Of a DNA stretch of 64,000 nt, positions 55,931 through 64,000 are shown piece after piece. The stretch is taken from the NCBI RefSeq assembly GCF_905147365.1, contig NC_056417.1, forward strand, positions 7,772,501-7,836,500. The letters run 5' to 3'. Under the pieces are notes generated by a model. The model searched no databases, had not been told where the DNA came from, and saw only the letters and a list, made by a program, of their open reading frames with translations. The stretch comes from Aricia agestis. Its lineage: Eukaryota; Arthropoda; Insecta; Lepidoptera; Lycaenidae. The position numbers were made by a program, and so were the translations under genes. How positions within the stretch are numbered: position 1 is the stretch's first letter; every line of letters begins with the position of its first letter.

Positions 55931-56158
55931 ATGTGGCTTCACTCGGATTTTCTATTCGAGCAGTTTTTAGATACAATCGATTTTATTAGAAATGAAGATG
56001 CTTTAAATAATTTCATTACAGCTAACTTTATTTTATTACGTACGTACTGTAACCAAGACTGTGTAAAGATATTTGGGATTGGTGTCCTGAAATACAGGTT
56101 CACGCGCAGTTTAGGCACCAGTCTCCCACAACAACCTGAGATTGTTATAATATAGTCT
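55931..56158 (+). other. unrecognised 75-codon ORF with downstream AATAAA
   Basis: ATG-started frame of 75 codons, outside the repeats I recognise, ending TAG at 56156-56158. AATAAA follows at 56193 and a TTATT-rich end at 56215. No signal peptide or domain is visible. It may be the C-terminus of a LINE or chance. Confidence 0.2.
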
Positions 56159-56286
56159 AAGTTAATTATGTTATTGTTTTTTGTGGTGAGAAAATAAATT
56201 ATTTTCATTATTATTTAAGTACTACAGACTAACTTCATACGAAATTACGCTGATTTCCTTTATGAGGAATTTTAATTTATTGTTTA

Positions 56287-56488
56287 TACATGACGCCCAC
56301 AACTCCGTTACACCAAAATTCGATTATTGCGCAAGAACATTTTTTCGTGATAAAAAGTATCATAATATTATGTTTTATAATCCTTTGATACGTATGATTA
56401 TCTTATATATAAAATTCTCGTGTCACAATGTGAGTTACCGTACTTCTCCGAAACGGCTTTACTGATGTTTACCAAATTTTATTCGGGT
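56287..56488 (+). repeat. R1 and R3 fragments
   Basis: atgacgcccacaactccgtt (R1) and, inverted, tctcgtgtcacaatgtgagt (R3 tail). Confidence 0.5.
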
Positions 56489-57292
56489 ACTAGATGTCCC
56501 GCGCGGCTTCGCCCGCGTAAATTAGAAATTTTACAGAATCCGTAGGTACATTTTCCCATAAAAAATATTTCCCCCGTTTTTCCCACATTTTCCTGAGTTT
56601 CTTCTGTCGTATTAGTCTTAGAGTAATAATATAATATAACCTTCTCGATAAATGATGAGTCTTACTCGATAAATGATCTATCTAACACTGAGATAAGTTT
56701 TTAAATCGGACCTGTAGTTTCTGAGATTGACGCGTTCAAGCAAACATACTCTTCAGGTTTATAATATTAGGTAGATATAGATTTTTTTTAATTATCGCTT
56801 GACAAACTCGAGTCTCGATCTAAAAGACTATGAAATGGTATAATATGGTAGTGATGATGATGATGATGATGATGAAGAATGTAATTTGCATAGTAGCATA
56901 TGCTTTCTGTTCTTAAAACAACGCCGAAACTCCCAAACTTGTATCTATAAAGAATCAGGAATTCTCTCAGCACCTTCCGAACCACGGTATACCAGGTATA
57001 TCTCGGTGCAAAATCTTACTTGTTGGTAGCATATGCTTAGAATACTTCTCACGAAACCGAAGTCACCATATGTTTCCCTATAAGTTTTCAGGAGTTCCCT
57101 CGATTACTTATGGATCCTTCATCAGATCACCACTTTTCTGAATATAATACCAAATTGGGATGATACCCTATATACCAAAAGAAAAATTTTGAAAATCGGT
57201 TAACAAACGGCGGAGTAATCGTTGAATATAAGAAAACGAACATAACACCTCCCCCATTTTGAAAGTCGGTTAAAATTGTAGCCTATGTGTTA
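56489..57292 (+). repeat. ~1-kb composite repeat R5, copy 3, 3'-truncated
   Basis: Head actagatgtcccgcgcggct through the gat run and aacaaacggcggagtaatcg, stopping at aattgtagcctatgtgttat. Confidence 0.7.
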
Positions 57293-57499
57293 TTTATTTA
57301 ATATTTTAATCAGCACATGAATTGAATAACAAATTTTTTTTCAAATTAATCGTAGCATCATCTGTCAGGACAAACTAAAATTGAAATAGAATAATATTGA
57401 ATGCGATGATAGCGCCGTCCGCCGGATCTAATGTAAAACATTCCAAAATCAACAACTCCTTATAAATAAGAAATTAATTGAAAAAACATTTTCTAGTAG

Positions 57500-57640
57500 A
57501 CCAAACTGTAAATCTAAACCATTCTCGAATCTCCACGAACACACACAAAAAATTTCATCAAAATTGGTCCAGTCGTTTAGGAGGAGTTCAGTCACATACA
57601 CACGCACACAAGAAATATATATATTAAGATATAGGTTTCG
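57500..57640 (+). repeat. dispersed repeat R4 fragment
   Basis: taaaccattctcgaatctcc, aaatttcatcaaaattggtc and acatacacacgcacacaaga occur in the order of a common lepidopteran repeat. Confidence 0.45.
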
Positions 57641-58152
57641 GGGGCGATAAATTGATCTAGGAATCATTTTTAGAAAATGTCATTTTATTCGTGTTTTATC
57701 GAATACCGAGCAAAGCTTGGTCAAATAGCTAGTATTATATATTATTATTAAATAAAAAAATAATAATTGTATAGCCACCGAGTAACAAATGAATATTTCC
57801 CTAGAGTATATTTTCCTAAGTCGTAGTCAACGTGTAGCACAACGTAATTTAAAGCTTACATTGCCGGTTATTTTTTCCAATTTTTTGCTCTCCAAAAATG
57901 TTACATTTTTCCACTTAAAATCCAATTTCTTAGATAATTGCTGGGAACCGTTGTGGATCTTTTGAGCCTTTCAGGATTCATGGGCAGCAATTCATCAACC
58001 TCAGATTATTTACTTGACGTTTAAAATTTGTTTGCAACCAAAAGGTATCCTGTTACACGGCGCTTCGCACAAAACCTATTACGGTAAGTTTTTAATTTTG
58101 TATGCCCCCTGGCATTGGTAAAATGTTTGAATTTTGTATGCAAAAGGTACAT
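57641..58152. other. unassigned spacer
   Basis: No supported gene. Confidence 0.3.
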
Positions 58153-58525
58153 TACTAGCTGTCCCGCAAATGTTGTTTTGCTATATACAAGTATTTCACC
58201 CATAATATTACCTATAAATAAGTATGGCATAATGGCAACGTTCATCGCTATGCCGTCGCACAAACAATGGCCGCCGTCAGTCTCGAGTTGTAATAATTAT
58301 TTACTTTTGTTTATTCAACAAATACACTTATCAATATAAAAAGTAACCAGTAGCCGATTCTCAGACCTACTGAGTATGCATATAAAATTTGGTAAACATC
58401 AGTAAAGCCGTTTCGGAGGAGTACGGTAACTAATATTGTGACACCAGAATTTTATAAGACAGGTATAGATAAGATATAACAGCAGACAGCCACACAAACA
58501 GACGCACTTTCACATTTATTTATTA
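58153..58525 (+). repeat. repeat R3, copy 2
   Basis: actagctgtcccgcaaatgt, ccgtcagtctcgagttgtaa, gccgattctcagacctactg and gacaccagaattttataa, shorter than the 30489 copy, followed by an R-type tail with cacaaacagacgcactttc. Confidence 0.6.
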
Positions 58526-58730
58526 GTACGAATTATTAACAAAGGAGAAAGTTCCGAAAATTGAGTTAAAGTTGTTGCTGTAGTAGCTTTGAAGGTGAGC
58601 AATTAATTTATATTAAATTAAAGTTTATGTTTCTTAATTATTACCTCGAGCCTTTACTAGAGAAAGGAATTGTGAAACTGAAATATTTAATGAATACAAA
58701 ACTTATTTTACTTTGGTACAACTCGGTAAG

Positions 58731-59096
58731 TATAATAATAATAATAGCTCCCACACCGGTTTCGGTGACGGTGGCCGGTTTCATTGAAACCAGGCCAGCT
58801 ACGCAGGAGTCATTTTATAGTGCCCAAGTGTGTGCGCAGTACACAAGAGCACTCTCTATTCCTTTACTCTAATAACCCAGTGGGACGGAAGACCGACACG
58901 ACCGGCGAGAGATCAGGCGCAGGACTGACTTTTTACATGTCCATCCGACGCATGTATCATCTTACTTGTCAGACAATCAGGTGATTAGCCTGCATTGTCC
59001 TAACCAAACTTGGAAATAACATGTTTCCAACGCGGGGATCGAGCCCACGACCTCCGAGTCAAGAGCCGCGCTCTATACCACTAGACCACGGAGGCG
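58731..59096 (-). mobile_element. tRNA-derived SINE family S, full copy
   Basis: On the minus strand the head runs cgcctccgtggtctagtggt (A box), cttgactcggaggtcgtggg and gctcgatcccc (B box, 59034-59046). The body includes gtcctgcgcctgatctctcg and gaccggcgagag words, and the 3' end caccgtcaccgaaaccggtg is followed by a TATTATT tail (58724-58746). A tRNA-like anticodon arm (CTCTTGACTCGGAGG) is recognisable but no acceptor stem closes, so it is not a tRNA gene. Confidence 0.8.
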
Positions 59097-59547
59097 TTAA
59101 GTAAGTTTCTTAAGTAGGTATTATAATAAAGTTCGGTAAGTATTATAATGTTATAATAAAATTTATATTATAGTACTATAGCTAAATCATAACTATTTCT
59201 TAGTGTAGTACAAGGTTTCTTCGTGATTAAAAATATAGCTAATTTTCCAAGATTTTTACTTTTTACACAAAAATTACGATTTTTACAGCGCCATTGCAGC
59301 AGCTGGTATAAAATATTGTTATATTTCACAAAACAGTCGAGGTTTGTACACACTGAACTATCTAATACATCCCAAATATCTCAAGTCAATCAGAAATTGA
59401 ATGAGAAAGTTTGTCTTGTGCTAACATTCTTCTTTCTTAAAAGTTAAAAGTCGCGTAAATGACAAAATACCTATAGGGAATCTTACGCAAGGGTCAAATC
59501 AATGGAGCGCTACTAGCACCAACTGGCACAATATACCTTATGATACA
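59097..59547. other. unassigned spacer
   Basis: Small frames on both strands without domains; no gene called. Confidence 0.3.
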
Positions 59548-59551
59548 ATCT

Positions 59552-60356
59552 ATAATATAAAAATGAGTCGCTGAATGTGTGGCGAGTCGCTGAAATGAAA
59601 AAAATGATTAAAATCGATTCAGCAGTTTTGATTTATATTCATTATAGCGGTCGCCCGCAGCTCCGCCGCCTGCTGCAAAAAGCATACCCAGGAACGACTT
59701 GGTCAGCAAAATGATTGCCAGGTCAATTCACAGACTCCGACATCGACGACGCAGTCAGGCTGCACACTTGACAGTTGACACTGCACAGATTGTCTTCCTC
59801 CCGCATGCGCACCCTCGCCTTGGTGACTACCTACTTCGCCCACTATCGTAATATTTTAATTTCGCCATAACTTCTAAACCAAACGTCCAATTTTAATCAT
59901 TCAAAATATTATCTACATAAAATGTACTTAGTGATGAAATAATTTATTTTGATAGGAATTATTAGCATGAGTAAAATAAATGTGTTTAAATGTAGTCCAA
60001 AAAAATCAAGATTTTTAAATAAAACAATGGTTGTTGTGCCTCACTTGACATAGATAGGTACAGTCGCGGACATTTTTGTAGATATATATCTACATTTACT
60101 TAGAACATTGTATGGTTTTATCTTTTATAGTTTAGGCAGCGTACGCAAAATAAGTAAATTTTCTGGTTGTTTCCGAAAAACTGAAATATCTTACGGAACC
60201 CTGTATTTTCCATAATAAAAAGTAGCCTATGTTACTCGTAAATAATGTAGCTTTCGAATGGTGACAGAATTTTTAAAATCAGTCCAGTAGTTTTTGAGCC
60301 TATTCATTACAATTAAACAAACAAACAAAGTTTACCTCTTTATAATATTAGTATAG
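59552..60356 (+). repeat. repeat P fragment and long R2-type unit
   Basis: aatgagtcgctgaatgtgtg is the P head (59552-59640). An R2-type head agcggtcgcccgcagctccg follows at 59644 and an R2-type tail (aagtagcctatgttactcgt to ctttataatattagtataga) is at 60220-60356. The 550 bp between may be inserted or belong to a longer unit. Confidence 0.45.
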
Positions 60357-60414
60357 ATGTAACGTAGCGCTTGCCGCTTATGATGGCAAATCCTGACAAC
60401 GTACTAATGTAACC

Positions 60415-60556
60415 GGGGGGCGTCCATATTAATTACGTGAAGTGTTCTAGGGGGGGGGGGGGGGAGGGTCAAGCTAAATTTTTCCAAATCTCACCAAGGG
60501 GGGAGACGGGGTCAAAAAATCCTCAAAAATGCCTCACGCAATTAATGGACACTCCC
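60415..60556. mobile_element. MITE with gggggcgtccat ends
   Basis: gggggcgtccatattaatta (+ cgtga) and the inverted tcacgcaattaatggacact (+ ccc). The interior has a run of 16 G at 60452 and no ORF. Confidence 0.7.
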
Positions 60557-61033
60557 ACTTCGCTGATGAAGCTATTATACAAACTATATTATGTACCTTG
60601 TTTGTAGTTTTTGGCATGACTCCATATGTGTACGCGCCTTCAAAGGGTACGGCAAGTGGCATCGCCTCTCTGATTACGAATACAACATTAATTATGTTTT
60701 TGCTTCAGAAGACACTCGAGTTATTTATGTGGTCTCGTCTTTCGGTAAAATGAATGTTTGCAATAATTTTGCGGCAGGCGTACCTTCCTTATTCAATTAT
60801 AAGACGCCGAAAAGTACGATAACTTTTCTGTTTCGCATAATTGGGTTATTCACTTTACTGAGTTTAAAAGATTAAAACCGGAACATCAAAGTGTGGATGA
60901 TTTTGATGGATTTTGTTTCGGGGAAGTTGGTGGGGCAAATAAGTGTCTGCTAAAATGTCGGCCACGTTGTTCTTGTGGTACCTACTACCTACTTCGTTAA
61001 AGTGGATAGTAATTTAAGCAACTAGTACCGACA
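60557..61033. other. unassigned spacer
   Basis: Overlapping plus frames at 60529-60875 have no recognisable domain; no gene called. Confidence 0.3.
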
Positions 61034-61245
61034 AAGGGTGAAGCCAAACGAGCGTAATTTTGTGGTCGTGAGTCGCAGAATTTCTGCCGCGTATATCTTT
61101 ATCTTTTCATACAAATCATGGCCCACAAAATTACGCTCGTGTGAATCAACAGGACATTTGCATGAAACTGAATGCAGCAGAATTTCTACCAGCCGAAATT
61201 CTGCGACTCGCAACTCACAAATTACGTTCATTTGGCTCCACTCTT
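61034..61245. mobile_element. MITE with aagccaaacgagcgtaattt ends
   Basis: aagggtgaagccaaacgagc with gtaattttgtgg at the left is inverted at the right (ccacaaa..., ending ttcatttggctccactct). gtcgcagaattt and aaattctgcgac also pair. Confidence 0.75.
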
Positions 61246-61714
61246 ACGTAAAGAATACAAAATTTTAAAAAGAAATCGTTATTATAATCAATTTCAGTAT
61301 TAGTAGATGCGAGAGCACATAAATAAATAGACTGCCTAGTAGTAGTATTAAAACCCTTCCTTTTCGATTCGCCGTAATCGGGTAAAAATGATACGGATTC
61401 TTTTCGCAGATATTACTCCAGCTTCAGCAATATCGGTTGTGGACTTGTGGTTTAGCGACACTTCCGTCGACTCGGTGAAATGTAATTGGAAACTGTCAAT
61501 TATTTCGCGAAATGCAACTCTTGTCAGACATTAATAACGTATTCGATTTGTGCTGCTCCAAGTTGTATGTGAAATTCATGAGCATTTCATATGATTTTCA
61601 GAATTTGGTAAATAAAAAAGTTATGTGTGTGTTAGAAATCCTATCACATATCGAATACCATCGTAACTACTTTATTGGGCTAAATTGGTATTTTCACCAA
61701 TAATTAATAATAAA
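61246..61714. other. unassigned spacer
   Basis: No supported gene. Confidence 0.3.
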
Positions 61715-61932
61715 TAATACCACACCCACACCGGTTTTGGTGACGATAGCCGGTTTCATTGAAACCAGGCCAGCTACGCAGGAGTAATTTTATAGTACCC
61801 AAGTGTGTGCGCAGTACACAAGAACACTCTCTATTCCTTTACTCTCATAACCCAGGAAGACCGACACGACTGGCGAGAGATCAGGCGCAGGACCGACTTC
61901 TTACATGCCCATCCGACGCATGGATCATCTTA
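61715..61932 (-). mobile_element. tRNA-derived SINE family S, head missing
   Basis: Matches 58731-58960 from the tail (aataataaataataccacac) to tgcatccgacgcatgg-type words and stops at ggatcatctta, where a GC-rich repeat begins; the tRNA-like head was lost at that junction. Confidence 0.75.
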
Positions 61933-62225
61933 GGCCCAATTCACACCGGATCGGCAGCGGCCGGCAGCGGCGCGAAGAGCACTTTTAGTGTGAAATAAAT
62001 TTAAACTTTATTTACATACTTATAACGAATAGTATCGCTTGAAAACTTCAAAAGGGGCTCGAGGCGCCTCGAGGTGCCGCGCGGCGCCGCGCGACCGTCG
62101 GCGGAAAGTGCTCGCGGCTTCCCGCGACCGCGCGCGTCGTCGCGAGGCGCCTCGAGGCGTCGCGTCACGAGGTGCCGCAAGCACTTTCCGCCGACGGAGG
62201 TGCGGTGCACAGTGGATCGAAAATC
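61933..62225. repeat. CpG-rich foldback repeat
   Basis: ggcccaattcacaccggatc opens the block; 62060-62215 is extremely GC- and CpG-rich. ccgtcggcggaaagtgct (62095-62112... edges approximate) is exactly inverted at 62180-62197, and gaggcgcctcgagg occurs twice. Four overlapping frames on both strands are by-products of the composition. Probably a GC-rich MITE. Confidence 0.55.
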
Positions 62226-62456
62226 GAGTATCATAGACATAAGAACTTGAATTTCCAGATGTCATTTATTTGGACTGAAATATGGTCTCCTAGTTGTTAT
62301 TACATAATAAAATGTAAAAAGACGCAGCTACGTGTAATAATAAGGGAGTTACAATTTTTTTATGAAAGTAAAGAACACGGATCATTTAACAAAAAACAAT
62401 AGAATATGTCAAGTAGTTCCAGACAATTTAATTTAATTCAGTTAGAAGTTTTAAAT
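62226..62456. other. unassigned spacer next to the LTR
   Basis: No gene; the last five bases, taaat (62452-62456), should be one copy of the BEL/Pao target duplication. Confidence 0.35.
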
Positions 62457-62761
62457 TGTTACTGGGGACTGTTGGGGGCGAAGCTCCAGGGGTGATGCTG
62501 GTGGTCTCCGCCAGAAATAAAAGACCTCTTCGATGAGAATGAACTGTATTCGAGGTATAGCCGCGGTGCGTGCGTCGCGTAGGCCGGTGGTCCGGTGAAG
62601 TCAGAGGGACTCGCGGCCGCGACGCGCTCCTCGCTGGCCGCGGATGTCGCAGGGAGGTGCGCGGGGAGGTGCACGCTGAAGGCCGGCGCGCGGGGGCTAC
62701 CGGTTTGCCCGCCAGCGCCGCGCGGCCCGATGAGACGTAGGAACATATTCCCCCGGGAACA
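62457..62761 (-). mobile_element. 3' LTR of a BEL/Pao retrotransposon
   Basis: On the minus strand it runs from TGTTCCCGGGGG to CCCAGTAACA (305 bp) with TGTT/AACA ends, starting three bases after the pol stop. It is GC-rich in its first half. The other LTR lies outside the window, so LTR-LTR identity cannot be judged. Confidence 0.75.
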
Positions 62762-62763
62762 TG

Positions 62764-64000
62764 TCATTGAAGAGGAAGCGGCACGATGTTGTTGTAGGCA
62801 CGAGTTATGGTGCCCTTCTTCGTCCGTATGTCGGCGACTCGACTGCGCCCGTCTGTCCCAGGTTTGACAGCGACTACTCTTCCAAGTAGCCACAGAAGAG
62901 GCGGAAGATTGACGTCTCGTACAAGGACCATTGCTCCAACCTTGAGGTCTTGACCGCCGGTCTGCCACTTGGTGCGTTGCTGCAGAAGAGATACGTATTC
63001 ATGAGAGTAGCGCTGCCAAAAGTGCTGACGCAGCTTTTCGATGCGGTCGAAGCGCTGCAGGCGATGTATGTTGTGTTCGGTGAGTCCAGGTCGGATTATC
63101 GAACTCTGAGCTCGCCCGAGGAGGAAATGGGAAGGAGTAAGAAAAGAAAGATCAGAAGGATCCGATGATAAAGGCGTTAGAGGTCTGGAATTTAAAATAG
63201 CCTCTATCTGAATCAGGCATGTCGACAACTCCTCATATGTTAAGTGAGTAAGACTTAAGACTCTACGTAGTAGATGTTTTGTTGATTTTACTGCCGCTTC
63301 CCATATCCCACCAAAATGTGGGGAATAGGCAGGAATGAATTTAAACTGTATGTCCTGATTTGCAAGATCAGACTCTATTTGCTTAGAAGAAACCTGTATG
63401 AAGCGTGAAAGCTCATTAAAAGCTCCCACAAATGTTGAGCCGTTGTCGGAGTACACGCGCTGAGGTTTGCCCCTTCTGCTAATGAATCGGCTGAAGGCCG
63501 CAAGAAAGGCCTCCTTAGTTAAATCGGACACTAGCTCCAGGTGCACGGCTCTGACTGCAAAGCACACAAAAACACAAATATAAGATTTAGTTAACCTGCA
63601 ACCTCTACCTTTACGGTCGGCTATAAGCACTGGCCCGGCGAAATCCATTCCTGATCTCAAAAAAGGAAACTCTAAATGCGTCCTATCAGTAGGTAAATTA
63701 CCCATAGGAATCTGTATAGGCTGCGCTTTGAAGCGAGTGCAACGTACACAGGAACGTACTACATGCTTCGCAAGATTTTTACCTGCAAGAGGCCAGTAAT
63801 TAAGACGTACTTGTGCCAACAATAGTTGAGGCCCTCCGTGAAAAAGTGCTTTATGCTCTTTTTCAAATATACTTTTGGTTAAGTGATGTTTACTGCATAA
63901 TAAAATAGGGTGTTTGATATTGTAGTCATAATTAGAATTTTCTAAACGACCGCCTACGCGAATTAAATTCTGTGAATCTATAAAGGGTGAAAGACTTATT
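62764..64000 (-). CDS. BEL/Pao retrotransposon pol, integrase and C-terminal domain (partial)
   Basis: An uninterrupted minus-strand frame of about 411 codons enters from the window edge and stops at TGA (62764-62766). In order: the LIRVGGRL segment typical of BEL/Pao, an H-H-C-C zinc-binding region (KHHL, HGGPQLL, then CVRC), the integrase core with its three acidic residues in GMDFAGP, YSDNGSTFVG and GIWEAAVKSTK, and the DUF5641-type tail (LPPLLWLLGRVVAVKPGTDG, RTKKGTITRA). Integrase joins the cDNA copy to host DNA. Gag, protease, reverse transcriptase and the 5' LTR lie outside. No stop or frameshift is seen in the visible part, so the copy may be young. No envelope-like frame lies between pol and the LTR. 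Confidence 0.92.
   Translation of the reverse strand, partial: ISLSPFIDSQNLIRVGGRLENSNYDYNIKHPILLCSKHHLTKSIFEKEHKALFHGGPQLLLAQVRLNYWPLAGKNLAKHVVRSCVRCTRFKAQPIQIPMGNLPTDRTHLEFPFLRSGMDFAGPVLIADRKGRGCRLTKSYICVFVCFAVRAVHLELVSDLTKEAFLAAFSRFISRRGKPQRVYSDNGSTFVGAFNELSRFIQVSSKQIESDLANQDIQFKFIPAYSPHFGGIWEAAVKSTKHLLRRVLSLTHLTYEELSTCLIQIEAILNSRPLTPLSSDPSDLSFLTPSHFLLGRAQSSIIRPGLTEHNIHRLQRFDRIEKLRQHFWQRYSHEYVSLLQQRTKWQTGGQDLKVGAMVLVRDVNLPPLLWLLGRVVAVKPGTDGRSRVADIRTKKGTITRAYNNIVPLPLQ

Noticed and set aside
59034..59096. Possible tRNA gene on the minus strand
   Set aside because: A and B boxes are present but no acceptor stem closes and the sequence continues as a SINE body with other copies.
62001..62265. 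Overlapping Arg/Ala-rich frames on both strands
   Set aside because: By-products of an extremely GC-rich foldback repeat.
62459..62968. 169-codon minus-strand frame
   Set aside because: It overlaps the BEL/Pao LTR and pol end in another frame; shadow.

Overview
The window looks like non-coding, transposon-rich DNA from a butterfly or moth (Lepidoptera). It is AT-rich and has almost no long open reading frames. It is full of short dispersed repeats of kinds common in lepidopteran genomes: modules that open near tagctgttgcccgcgacttc and close near ttataatattagtatagat, tRNA-headed SINEs, RTE- and CR1/Jockey-type LINE pieces, many MITEs, and a BEL/Pao retrotransposon. The order Lepidoptera is inferred from this repeat content; I cannot name a species.

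One host gene can be supported. It lies on the minus strand between about 33.68 and 27.85 kb. A TATA box, a TCAGT initiator, a non-coding first exon and three coding exons join in frame to encode a 207-residue, cysteine-free, basic protein with a signal peptide. I do not recognise its family. Other possibly genic pieces are weaker: a hydrophobic exon-like ORF inside a 0.5 kb duplicated segment (15.66 and 19.53 kb), an 83-bp plus-strand piece with good splice signals (39.17 kb), and a 75-codon ORF with AATAAA (55.93 kb).

Layout. 0.3-5.7 kb: a TTAA-bounded element, SINE-like family A, foldbacks (one with a 9-bp target duplication) and a composite repeat. 6-13.3 kb: a TATA/initiator/AATAAA module, SINEs, an RTE LINE end, a palindromic MITE and a retroposon with a perfect 11-bp target duplication. 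14-15 kb: pentanucleotide and 125-bp arrays. 15.7-20 kb: the duplicated segment and a 1-kb foldback. 21-24 kb: a decayed LINE and the end of a LINE ORF1-like gene. 24-27.5 kb: MITEs, one nested in another. 27.8-33.7 kb: the host gene. 35.75-36.30 kb: a uniform 44-bp satellite made only of inverted 13-mers. 37-47.6 kb: GC-rich MITE, LINE fragment, tandem duplication and further MITEs. 48.3-48.8 kb: a solo LTR with target duplication. 49-62.4 kb: SINEs, a MITE whose interior became a 132-bp tandem array, and old repeats. 62.46-64 kb: the 3' end of a BEL/Pao element that leaves the window.

The genes do not form a pathway. The window is one small host gene in a repeat landscape. Its most unusual feature is the amount of DNA able to form hairpins: satellite, foldbacks, and inverted duplications inside otherwise ordinary repeats.
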